A stretch of 64,000 nucleotides of DNA. Source: Lysobacter sp. K5869 (GTDB lineage Bacteria; Pseudomonadota; Gammaproteobacteria; Xanthomonadales; Xanthomonadaceae). Location of the stretch: positions 1,651,001 to 1,715,000 of the forward strand of contig NZ_CP072597.1 in the NCBI RefSeq assembly GCF_018847975.1. The letters are read 5' to 3'. The notes beneath the pieces were generated by a model. That model saw only the letters and a list, made by a program, of their open reading frames with translations. It was not told where the DNA came from and ran no database searches. Shown here piece after piece: positions 44,461 to 54,100 of this stretch. The translations under genes and the position numbers were made by a program. Position 1 is the first letter of the stretch. The number at the start of each line of letters is the position of its first letter.

Positions 44461-47400
44461 TCAGCCGAAGTACGGCCGCTCGGCCGCGAACAGCAGGCGC
44501 TTGGCGCCGTCGCGCCAGACTTTCGGGCAATCTCTGCCGAGCATCACCACCGCGGTGGCGTAGGCGATGCCGCGCGAGCGCGGGCTGACCTTGCCCAGCG
44601 CGCGTTCGGCCTGTTCGGCCGACGCCGCGCCGCCGCGGCGGACGGCGTCGAAGAACGCGGCGATCTGCGCGGCTTCCTTCGGATCGGTGCGCAAGGCCTC
44701 TTCGCGCAGCCGCGCCGCGTTGTCGTGGTGCTCGCGTTCGGCCAGCGCGGCCAGCGGCCAGGCGCTGGCCGGATCGTCGTCGCCGGTTCCGGCCTGACCC
44801 AGCGCCTGCGCCACCGCGTTCGCCGGCGCGCCTTCGGATGCGGCGACCAGACGCAGCATCCGCGGCCGTTGCAGCGGCACGGTCTTGAGCGCATCCAACG
44901 CGGCGGCCAGATCGCCGGACTTGAGCGCGACATAGCCCCAGGTCGGCGATTCGCGCGGCACCGAGCCGGTCTCGATCGCCATCAAGGTCTTGAGCTGCTC
45001 CGAGTCGGCCGCCGGCAGCAGCGCGGCTTCGCCCATGATCGCGCGCTGCGCGCGCGCGGCGTCGACTTCGATCCACTCGTTGGTCTGCGGCATCTTCGCC
45101 GCCTGCCGCAGCAGCGGCAGCGCCTGATTCCACTGGCCGCGCTCGTTGGCGGCGTAACCGGAGGCGAGCGCGAACCAGCCGTGCTCGGGCCAACGCGCGT
45201 GGCCTTCGTCGAAGGCGCGGTCGCGGGCCGGGGCGTCGGGCGCGCAACGCACCGCGACGTAGCGCAGATCGGCCGAGTCGGGCTTGCGCTCGGAGGCGGC
45301 GCGATGGCGCGCGCAGACTTCGGCGTAAGCGGGCTTGCCCTGCGCGGCGTCTTGTTCGGCGCGCAGCGACATCACCTCGGTCGGCGCGCGGCGCAGGCGT
45401 GCTTCGACCAGCTTGGCGAAGTCGGGTTGGCTCGAGGCCGCGCTCAGCCATTCGGCCAGATGGCGCGAATCGCCGGCGTCCCAGCGCGCGTGCGCGGCGA
45501 TCAGCGCGTTCTTTTCCGCCGCGCTGTCGATCAGTTGCAGCTGATCGGAGGGCGACAGATCGGCGAAGCCCTGCAGCACCCGGCGGTGGCCGCCGCCGCT
45601 TTTGGTGCTGATCTGCTTCGGCGGTTCCTCGAACACGTGATCGGCCGTGGACGAGGTCCAGCGCGGCGCGCCGAGCTTGTTCTCCGGCACGTCGCTGTAC
45701 CCGCCGTAGGCCGCGGTCCACTCCACCAGCGGCGCCGCCGAGGCGATGTTGTAGACGTAGTGCGAGGCGTGCCCGGGGCCATCGCTGTCGAATTCCTCGA
45801 CCACGGCGCCGTCGGCGGTGCGCGCGATCACGTGGTGGCGGGCGCTGTCGGCGAGATCGACGGTGACGTTCTGCAGCGGCGCCACGTCGAACGTGCGGCC
45901 GTCCACGTCCACCCGCATGGGCAGGGCGAGGCCGTTGAGCACGGTGAGCTGGGACACGCCGACCGACGCGCCGACGAACAGCACCGCGCCGACGATGCCG
46001 CCGGCCGCGGCGACGCGCGAGATCGACGGCACCAGGCCGTCGGCGGTCTGGAAGCGGTCCCACCAGCCCAGCTTGGTCTGGCGCTTGCGCGCGCTGCCGG
46101 GCTTGAGCCGCGCGTACTCTTTCGGCGCGCTGGCCGGCGCGTCGGCGGAGGGCGGAGCGAAGCGGGTGTCGGCGGTTTCGGCGCCGGCGGCCGGTTCGAC
46201 AGCGGTTTGCGCGTCGAGGCCGGCGTCCGCGCCGACCGCCGGAGCGGCCGCGATCATGGTGTCGACGGGGCGTTCGTCGTCCGTGTCGCCGCGGCGCCTG
46301 CGCGCGACTTCGTCCTCGGTCGCCAGCAGCGCTTCCAACGCCGCGTCGCGCAGCGCCGCCAGCGGGCCGACGGTGCCGCGCACCCAGGTGTCGATCGCGC
46401 CCAGCCATTGCTGGATGTTGTCGCGGTCGGCCGGCGGCAGGCGGAACTCGCCCAGCGCTCCGGCCCAATCGTCGGCCTTCAGGTACTCGGCGATGCGGCG
46501 ATCCAGTCGAACCTGCGCGGCGTGCGCGTACAGCGTCTCCAGCGTGCGATGCAGCTGATTGGCCGACGCCACCAGACGGTTGAGTTCGTCGGAGGACACG
46601 CGCCGGTCGGCGGTGACCACCTCGTAGGTGTTGACCAGCAGATGATTCGCGTCCTGCAGATCGGCGTGGCTATGGTCGGCGTAATGCAGCACCGCCAACT
46701 GCCCGCGCAGCAGCGCTTCCCACGGCCCGCCCAGCGCGCGCGCCGCGGCCAGATGGACGCTGCGGCAGCGGCGGTCGTGCTCGCGCACTTGCTCGCGCAG
46801 CGGCGCCAGTTCGCCGTCGAGTTGCGCGATCACCTTGGGCAGCTGCTTGGCCGGCAACTCGTCGCCGCGCCAGCGAACCACGCCGCCCGGCGCGCGCAGG
46901 TGGCCGTCGCGCAGCGCTTCCAGGGTGCCGCGTTCGGCTTCCAGTTCGCGCAGGCGCTCCAGCGCGTCGCCGTGTTCGGCCGGGTACAGGCCGGACAGGT
47001 GCGCATCGAGCGCGGCGTCGGCGGGCACCGGGTAATAGAGTTCGTCGGGGCCGTCGTAATCGCGCACGGTCGAGCGGCCGAGGTAGGTGCCGCGGAAGCG
47101 GCGGTTCAGGGCCAGATCGTCGAAGTCGCGGTCCACGCGCTCCAGGCTTTCGGCGATCGGCACCGGCGCCAGCGGTTCGGCGCTGTCGATCATCTCGCGG
47201 GTGATGCGTTCCTTCAGCGCCTGCGCGTCGCGCAGCAGGCTCAGCGCCGGGCGCGGATCGATCTCGCAGGCGATGTAGCTGCGCTTGAGGTTGCGCTCGC
47301 GGTCGCTGTTGGCCGGATGGGTCGACCACATCTGCGGTGGCTGCGCCAGTTCGCTCTTGAATACGCGGTGCTGCTCGCGTCCGTCTGCCGGCAACTGCGG

Positions 47401-48402
47401 CGGTTCGCCGTATTCGGCGTCGGCGAAGACCCGGCGCAGGTGTTCGATCATGCGCGTCTGCACCGCGAACAGATCGGCGACCGGACGCTTGTTGGCGTAT
47501 TCGCGGTTGGCGAAGCCGAGCGTGCGGTTCCAGGCGTCGTCGGCGGCGCCGAGGCGGTGCAGGGCGTGCACCAGCGCGTCGCTGCCGGTCAGCGAGGCGG
47601 CGACCAGATCGGCCTGATATTCCATCTCGCGCGACAGCGCGCGCTGGGCCAGCACCACCAGCCGGAACACCATCTCCACCAGCGAGCGGATCGACCACAC
47701 CACCAGCGACAGAACCCAGCCGACCCAGGCGATGCGGAAGTCGACGCGCGAGAGCCCGCGCAGGAAATCGTCGAACGCATCGCGCTTGGCGATGATGTGC
47801 CCGGCCACCTGCTGGGCCACGTAGACCCAGCGGCCCACCGCCATCGTGCGCTGGGCGAAGTGGCCGAACTCGTGCGCCAGCACCGCCTTGAGCTCGCCGA
47901 GGTTGAGCACGTTGACCAGACCCAGGCCGATCTCCAGATTCTTCTTCGACGGCAGAATCAGATTGAGCAAGGACAAGTCGTAGAACACGCCGGCGTTGAC
48001 CCGCGGCGACAGGAACACGCGGTGCGGCCGCGGCGCGCCGGCCTCGTCGGCCAAGCGGTGCAGGAACGCGAACAGCTCGGGTTGCTCGGCCGGCTTGAGT
48101 TCGAGGTCTTCGCCGCCCGCGCCGCGGCGCTTGAAGATCAGCGCCTTGGCCATGAACACGCACAAGAACGCGGCGCAGGCGCCGGTGATGAGGTTGCCGA
48201 TCACGTTGCCGCCGTCGCCCTGGACCAGGGCCGCGAACAGCCGCCACGCGGTCCAGCCGAACCAGACCAGCAAGGTGAAATAAACGGCGACGAAGCCGAG
48301 CAATCCCAACATGGCCAGCCAGGCGTGGCGGCGGTAGGCGGCGCTGGGCGCAGTCAGTTGCGCGGGCACGGACGCAGGTCCGGCCGGATACATCGAATCC
48401 AT
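44461..48402 (-). CDS. Very long M48-family metallopeptidase with C-terminal repeat region
   Basis: 1313 residues, much longer than usual M48 proteins (about 300-650). Two N-terminal membrane helices (WLAMLGLLGFVAVYFTLLVW, IGNLITGACAAFLCVFMAKA) precede the peptidase domain with ELKAVLAHEFGHFAQ (HEFGH, 177-181) and MEYQADLVAASLTG (third ligand Glu). Residues 280-700 are helical (ELEAERGTLEALRDG); another membrane helix lies near 735 (GGIVGAVLFVGASVGVSQL). The last 450 residues contain a beta domain and TPR-like helices (GQWNQALPLLRQAAKMPQTN). It looks like an integral-membrane protease with a large sensing/scaffold part. It may process secreted or envelope proteins. Confidence 0.85.
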   Translation of the reverse strand: MDSMYPAGPASVPAQLTAPSAAYRRHAWLAMLGLLGFVAVYFTLLVWFGWTAWRLFAALVQGDGGNVIGNLITGACAAFLCVFMAKALIFKRRGAGGEDLELKPAEQPELFAFLHRLADEAGAPRPHRVFLSPRVNAGVFYDLSLLNLILPSKKNLEIGLGLVNVLNLGELKAVLAHEFGHFAQRTMAVGRWVYVAQQVAGHIIAKRDAFDDFLRGLSRVDFRIAWVGWVLSLVVWSIRSLVEMVFRLVVLAQRALSREMEYQADLVAASLTGSDALVHALHRLGAADDAWNRTLGFANREYANKRPVADLFAVQTRMIEHLRRVFADAEYGEPPQLPADGREQHRVFKSELAQPPQMWSTHPANSDRERNLKRSYIACEIDPRPALSLLRDAQALKERITREMIDSAEPLAPVPIAESLERVDRDFDDLALNRRFRGTYLGRSTVRDYDGPDELYYPVPADAALDAHLSGLYPAEHGDALERLRELEAERGTLEALRDGHLRAPGGVVRWRGDELPAKQLPKVIAQLDGELAPLREQVREHDRRCRSVHLAAARALGGPWEALLRGQLAVLHYADHSHADLQDANHLLVNTYEVVTADRRVSSDELNRLVASANQLHRTLETLYAHAAQVRLDRRIAEYLKADDWAGALGEFRLPPADRDNIQQWLGAIDTWVRGTVGPLAALRDAALEALLATEDEVARRRRGDTDDERPVDTMIAAAPAVGADAGLDAQTAVEPAAGAETADTRFAPPSADAPASAPKEYARLKPGSARKRQTKLGWWDRFQTADGLVPSISRVAAAGGIVGAVLFVGASVGVSQLTVLNGLALPMRVDVDGRTFDVAPLQNVTVDLADSARHHVIARTADGAVVEEFDSDGPGHASHYVYNIASAAPLVEWTAAYGGYSDVPENKLGAPRWTSSTADHVFEEPPKQISTKSGGGHRRVLQGFADLSPSDQLQLIDSAAEKNALIAAHARWDAGDSRHLAEWLSAASSQPDFAKLVEARLRRAPTEVMSLRAEQDAAQGKPAYAEVCARHRAASERKPDSADLRYVAVRCAPDAPARDRAFDEGHARWPEHGWFALASGYAANERGQWNQALPLLRQAAKMPQTNEWIEVDAARAQRAIMGEAALLPAADSEQLKTLMAIETGSVPRESPTWGYVALKSGDLAAALDALKTVPLQRPRMLRLVAASEGAPANAVAQALGQAGTGDDDPASAWPLAALAEREHHDNAARLREEALRTDPKEAAQIAAFFDAVRRGGAASAEQAERALGKVSPRSRGIAYATAVVMLGRDCPKVWRDGAKRLLFAAERPYFG

Positions 48403-48659
48403 GTGGTCCCCATTGAGCGTTGGCGCGGCGCGCGGGCCGCGGCGGTGCGTCCGGCCCGCCCGCGGCGGGCGCCCCAGCCGGACGCCGGCCTATTCTGCGC
48501 CGATTTTTGTGACCCGGTCAGCATCGCGTCCGCGACCCCGGTCCGGCCGGGCGGTGGAACGCACCGATCCGCCGGTGCGTCCGGCTCCGCCTTGATGACG
48601 GCCGCCGACGGCCGCATCGTGTCCCGATGTCCGAATTGCGCGCCGCGCGGAGCCTTGCC

Positions 48660-49340
48660 ATGAGTTCGACCGCTTCCAACCCGACCCCCAAGGTCAAGAT
48701 CGACTTCGTTTCCGACGTGGTCTGCCCGTGGTGCGCGGTCGGCCTGAATTCGCTGGAGGAAGCCATCGCGCGGCTCGACGGCGAGGTCGAGGTGGAGCTG
48801 CATTTCCAGCCGTTCGAACTCAACCCGCAGATGGTCGCCGAAGGCGAAAACATCGACGAGCATCTGGCGCACAAGTACGGCCTGGGCGCCGAGCAACTGG
48901 CGCGCAACCGCGAAGCGCTGCGTCAGCGCGGCGCCGCGGTCGGCTTCCGGTTCGGCGACCGCGACCGCATCTACAACACCTTCGACGCGCACCGCTTGCT
49001 GCATTGGGCCGGCACCCAGAGCGCCGACGCCGAGCGCGCGCTCAAGCATGCGCTGCTGAAGGCGTACTTCACCGATGGGCGCGATGTGTCCTCGCGCGAC
49101 GTGCTCGCGGCGGTGGCCGGCGAAGCGGGCCTGGACGCGCAGCGCGCCCGCGCCGTGCTCGATTCCGACGAGTACGCGCAGGACGTGCGCCAGCAGGAGC
49201 GCTTCTATCAAGAGGCCGGGATCAGCGCGGTGCCGTCGGTCATCATCAACGACCGTCATCTGATTCAGGGCGGGCAGCCGGTGGAGCAGTTCGAGGCGGC
49301 GCTGCGGCAGATCGCGGCGCAGGGCGCGGCGGGCGGCTGA
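48660..49340 (+). CDS. DsbA family oxidoreductase (FrnE-like)
   Basis: 226 residues from ATG 48660 with GGAGCC upstream; an ATG at 48627 also exists but lacks a good site. VSDVVCPWCAVGLNSLEEAI carries the CPWC active site near residue 22. HFQPFELNPQMVAEGENIDE, FDAHRLLHWAGTQSADAERA and AGISAVPSVIINDRHLIQGG (cis-Pro loop) are the FrnE/2-hydroxychromene isomerase-like markers. No signal peptide, so a cytosolic thiol oxidoreductase, often linked to stress responses. Confidence 0.92.
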   Translation: MSSTASNPTPKVKIDFVSDVVCPWCAVGLNSLEEAIARLDGEVEVELHFQPFELNPQMVAEGENIDEHLAHKYGLGAEQLARNREALRQRGAAVGFRFGDRDRIYNTFDAHRLLHWAGTQSADAERALKHALLKAYFTDGRDVSSRDVLAAVAGEAGLDAQRARAVLDSDEYAQDVRQQERFYQEAGISAVPSVIINDRHLIQGGQPVEQFEAALRQIAAQGAAGG

Positions 49341-49768
49341 GTCGGTCGTTCGCGGCGCTAGCCGCGTTGGCTTGCGCGCAGGTCCATCGCAACGACGGCG
49401 TCGCCTCGCGCGGCGCCGTTCGTTTTTGCCCGATCGGCTCGAATCGTTTCGCCTGAGCCGCGGCATCGCGCGCGGACGCCGCCGGCGCTTGTGCGCGAGC
49501 GGCGCGCCGGCATAGCATCCGCGCCGCGGCCGCCCCCGGCCGCATCCCTCTCATTGTCTTTGCCAGCCCGGCGTTCGCGCCTGCCAGCCCTCTTTTCCGA
49601 CGTTCCGCGGCGCAGCAACGCGTGCCGTCCGTGGTGACCGCCGCCGCATTCGCGACGAGACGCGCCGAGCGCTTCGCCGCGCCGCCCGCGGCCCGGCCCG
49701 CTTTGCCACATCGCTGCCATCGCGCCCGCCGCAAGCTCCTGGATTCGCCCAACGCCAGGACCGCCGCC
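49341..49768. other. Intergenic region before the Vps62-related gene
   Basis: 428 bases; a terminator sits at 49391-49427. The rest holds no gene I can support. The promoter of the secreted gene at 49769 should be in the right half, but no boxes are clear. Confidence 0.35.
49391..49427 (+). terminator. Intrinsic terminator of the DsbA-family gene
   Basis: AACGACGGCG...CGGCGCCGTTCGTTTTT: an imperfect stem loop with five Ts, about 50 bases past the stop of the oxidoreductase gene. Confidence 0.7.
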
Positions 49769-50776
49769 ATGCTCCGACTCCCCGCCGCCCGTCTTCGCGC
49801 TGCCGTGCGCCTCGCCAGCCTCGGCGCGAGCTTGCTTGCGGCCTCCGCCGCGAGCGCCGCCGGCTTGTCCGCATCCGTCGCCGCCGACCGCGCCGCGCTG
49901 GCCTTGCGCTGGGCGCCGGTGCATTACCAAGACGTCGACCAAACCGGCAGCCACGCGCTCGGCGGCGCCGCCGACTACCTCGCCCGCTACGACTTCGACG
50001 GCGACCTCGACGCGCGCAACAACTGGGACCGCGCCGGCCAAAGCGCCTACCCGCTGGCCGCCCACGCCTATTACTCGGTGGTGGAAACCGCGACCCACTG
50101 GTACATCACCTATCTGTTCTTCCACCCGCGCGACTGGACCGATTCGTTCTTCGACACCGAACACGAGAACGACGCCGAAGGCGTGATGTTCGCCGTCGCC
50201 CGCGACGGCAGCGCCTACGGCACGCTCAAGGCCGCCATCACCGTCGCCCACACCGACTTCTTCTCGTTCGTCCCCGCCGGCAGCGACTGGACCGGCAACG
50301 CCGAGAACGTCGACGGCACGCTGTCGTTCCTGACCTACCAAGGCGCGCCGCACCCGGTGACCGCGCAGGAAGCCAAGGGCCACGGCCTCAAAGCGTGGCC
50401 GGCTTACGACATCAAGGGCGACGGCGTGATCTATTACCCCTCGCTGACGACCGCCGAAGTTCCCTCCGGCCCCGACGACCGCGACGTCAAATACAAGCTC
50501 ATCGATATCTTCGAGGCCGGCGGGATGTGGGCGCAGCGCAACAACCCCACGCTGTTCGCCAGCTACGGCAGCTTCGCCGGCGACAAGAGCGGCGGCTGCG
50601 GCAGCGGCGCGATCGGCTGCAGCGCCAACGCCGCGAACGCACCGTGGGGGTGGGACGACAGCAACGACGGCCCGGGGCGCGGGGCGTTGGCGACGGATCC
50701 GGTGGGGTTGACGATGAATTACTTTCGGATTCCGGAGGCGGTGAGTGGGGCGTATAGCTACAACCCGTATCGCTAA
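49769..50776 (+). CDS. Secreted Vps62-related protein
   Basis: 335 residues from ATG 49769 with AGGA upstream; a signal peptide follows (LASLGASLLAASAASA). YYSVVETATHWYITYLFFHP, RDWTDSFFDTEHENDAEG, and the motifs SFVPAGSDWTG and WPAYDIKGDGVIYYPSL match secreted proteins annotated as Vps62-related in Lysobacter and Myxobacteria. The C-terminal third (KYKLIDIFEAGGMWAQRNNP, GWDDSNDGPGRGALATDPVG) is repeated as a decayed copy at 58101-58375. The RHS gene lies 344 bases downstream, same strand. Function unknown; no catalytic motif found. Confidence 0.8.
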   Translation: MLRLPAARLRAAVRLASLGASLLAASAASAAGLSASVAADRAALALRWAPVHYQDVDQTGSHALGGAADYLARYDFDGDLDARNNWDRAGQSAYPLAAHAYYSVVETATHWYITYLFFHPRDWTDSFFDTEHENDAEGVMFAVARDGSAYGTLKAAITVAHTDFFSFVPAGSDWTGNAENVDGTLSFLTYQGAPHPVTAQEAKGHGLKAWPAYDIKGDGVIYYPSLTTAEVPSGPDDRDVKYKLIDIFEAGGMWAQRNNPTLFASYGSFAGDKSGGCGSGAIGCSANAANAPWGWDDSNDGPGRGALATDPVGLTMNYFRIPEAVSGAYSYNPYR

Positions 50777-51120
50777 CCTAGTTGAAGATGCGCCTTAGGT
50801 GCTGCCGTCTGCAATCGGAAAGTCAAGATACAGCGCGCGTAGATCCGTCGCATTTCCTGTGTGTGTTTTCTAAGCATTTGTCGCGCCTTGCTGAAGAGGC
50901 TCTCTGCGTTCATGCTGAAGCGAGGGCGGTCGGTCCGCATGAGTCATCTGCAGGAAAGCAGTTTGTGATCGAGCATCCATGATTCCTCATGGCTGCGACT
51001 ACGCCGATGGGCAGCGTGGGGATAGGCCTCAAGATGGATGCTCAGTCGTCATCGACGACATGATCTTCGTCATCATCTGAGAGTAGAAGAGCGCAGCGGC
51101 TCGCCGGATTGGAGAAGAGG
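50777..51120 (+). promoter_or_regulatory. Untranslated region between the Vps62-related and RHS genes
   Basis: 344 bases, clearly less GC-rich than flanking core DNA. A palindrome CCATGA-TTCC-TCATGG lies at 50977-50992. GGAGAAGAGG at 51111-51120 directly precedes the RHS ATG. No gene is visible; the RHS promoter presumably lies here. Confidence 0.4.
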
Positions 51121-54100
51121 ATGAACAGGATTTTCGTGAGGATGTGCATGCTCCCGGTGCTTGCTGCAGGCCTGTGGCTAGCAGGATCATCCGCGGCGAC
51201 AGCGCAGTCTTCGTCCTACTACGGAGCGCCCTATCGCCATAATAGCTATGGCGATAACGGACCTCACGGCTCAATCCAGGCCACCGTAGATGCTTGGTGG
51301 AACGACTGGAAGAAACACTGGCCGGACTACGAGCACTGTGGGTATTCGTTCAAGCTGCTCGACCCGAAAACCAACGGCGGCAAAGTGGTCAGCATGTCGC
51401 CGGGCAGTCCATGCAGCGGAACCGCCTACGGCTTCGCGACCGAATATTCCTACAATCCAGATAAGAATCAGGGGCCTCCGAGTTGCCAGGCTCCAGGCAC
51501 GCACTGCGGCAATCCGATCAATGTCACCATCGGCAACAAGTACCAGCGGGAAGACGACATCGAGCCGGTAGCGGGCCTGGCCTTCTATCGGCATTACAAC
51601 AGCCTTGCGTTCACCGACGACGGCCACATCGGCAAGAAATGGACGCACAACTACGATTTTAGGCTGAAGTACATGATCGATTCGTTGGGCGCGAAGACGA
51701 TGGCGCTCATCCGGCCCGACGGAAACCGCGTGGTTTTCAACTATGTGTCCGGTCAGTGGCAGGCGGATGCCGATGTCTACGCGAAGGTCGTCCAACATAA
51801 CGATGCGTCGGGCGCCATCAGCGGATGGACGTATACGCCAAGGGATGGCCGAGAGGTCGAACAATACGACAAGCTCGGACGGTTGTTTCGTGTCGAACGT
51901 TCGGACGGCAGTCTGCTCGATTTCACCTATAACAATGCAATGCCGGTTTCGGGCACCGAAAGCGATTATCTGCTGACGCGGATACAAACCGAGAGCGGGC
52001 GCTCGCTGGTTCTGCAGTACGACACGAATCTTCGCGTCGTCAGCGTCTATGACGTGGCCAACCAGGAATACCGATACGGCTACGATCCCCAGGGGCGACT
52101 GGTTTCCGTCACCTATCCGGACAATAAGCAGCGCCTCTATCACTACAACGAGGCCGCGTACACCAACGGAGCGGATCTGCCCTACGTTTTGACAGGAATC
52201 ACCCACGAAGACGGGCGTCGGTACGCGACCTTTACTTACGGCACGGATGCGCGCGCGCTTTCGAGCGAACATGCCGGCGGCGTCGACAAATTCACCGCCC
52301 AGTACGGCAGCGGCACCACCACGACCGTGACCACGCCCAACGGAAGCACGCAGACGCGGTCGTTCTCGACGATTCTCGGGGTGAAGAAGGCTGCGTCCAT
52401 TTCCGAGCAATGCGCGGACTGCGCAAGCCGGACCATCGCGTACGCGTACGACGCCAATGGCTACCTGGACACCAAGACCGATCCGCGCGGCGCCGTTTCC
52501 GATTACGACTACAACGCGCGCGGCCTGTTGACCCACGTCGCGGAGGCGAAGAGCGCTTCCGGTTCGCTGCGGACGGTGGACACGGATTGGCACGCGGACT
52601 GGGCCGCGCCGATCGACCGCCGCACCTACGACGCCGCGCAAGCGCTGGTCGTGAGCCAGCATTGGACTTACAACGCGAGAGGCCAGGAAGTCACGCGATC
52701 CGAGACGGATCCGGCCACGAACCAAGTGCGCACGACGACGTCGGCTTATTGCGAACCGCAGCAGGTCGTCGACGGGGTTTGCCCGCGGGTCGGGTTGTTG
52801 ACCTCGGTGGATGGCCCCAGGACGGATGTCGTCGACGCGACGAGCTATGTCTATTACCCCGCGGATGCGGCCGATTGCGCCTCTTCGCCTTCGGTTTGTT
52901 CTTATCGAAAAGGCGACCTGTGGAAAGTGGTCGACGCGAGCGGCGCGACCAACGAGATACTGCGTTACGACGCCGTGGGACGGATCTTGTCCTCCAAGGA
53001 CTCGAACGGCGTCGTCACGGATCGGGAATACACGATCCGCGGTTGGCTTTCCAAGATCGCCGTGCGCGGAGCGGTGTCCGGCTCCGAAGCCGACGACCGC
53101 ATCGTTCTGGCGGAGTATTGGCCGACGGGCGACGTCAAGACGCTGACTACCGCCGATGGCGCGATAACGAACTATGTCTACGACGCAGCGGCCCGACTGA
53201 CCGATGTGCTCGACGGCGACGGCAACAAAATCCACTACACCTACGACTTGGCCGGAAACCGAATCAAGGAAGACACGCTGGCCGTCAACGGCGACTTGAA
53301 GCGGACGCTGTCGCGCGTGTTCGACGGCCTGAGCCGGCTCCGCGCGGACAAGGACGCTTCGCAGAACGCCACCGCCTATCGATACGACGCCGGCGGCAAT
53401 CGGGACAAGACGACGGATGCGCTGGGACGCGCGACCGATCAAACCTACGACCCCTTGAACCGGTTGGTGCGCACCCTGCAAGACGTCGGCGGCCTCAACG
53501 TCGAAACCAAATTCGAGTACGACGCGCTCGACCGGCTGACCAAAGTCACCGACCCGAAGGGACTGAATACCGTCTATGCCTACAACGGCTTCGGGGATCA
53601 GACCAGGCTGACCAGCCCGGACACCGGCATTACCGACTACACGTACAACCCCGCCGGCAGGGTCGCGACCAAGCAGGATGCCAACGACGCAGTCCCGCAT
53701 CGTTACACCTACGACGCGTTGGGCCGTCCGAAAGCCGTGTTCTACACCGCCAGCGGACCGGCCGATGTGGAGTACGACTACGACACAGTCAACAGCATCT
53801 GCGCGGCCGGCGAGACTTTCGCGACCGGCCGAGTCACCGCGATGCGCGCCGATGGGACTGAGCTGAAGTACTGCTACGACCGCTTCGGGCAAGTGGCGCG
53901 CAAGGTGCAGATCGTTGCGGGCAAGAGCTTCAACCTGAGTTACACCTACACCCTCGGTGGGCAGCTCAGCACCGTTACCTACCCCGACGGCGCAACGGTG
54001 GACTATGTGCGCGATGCGCAGGCTCGAATCAAGGAGATCGGCGTCAAGCCCAATGGAGGCGTCCGCGCAGTGCTGTTGAGCAATGCGACTTACGAACCTT

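Noticed and set aside
42979..48663. 1894-codon open frame on the plus strand
   Set aside because: It lies opposite the MFS and M48 genes, is mostly Arg/Gly/Ala/Gln without any domain, and exists because GC-rich codons rarely give stops in the antisense frame.
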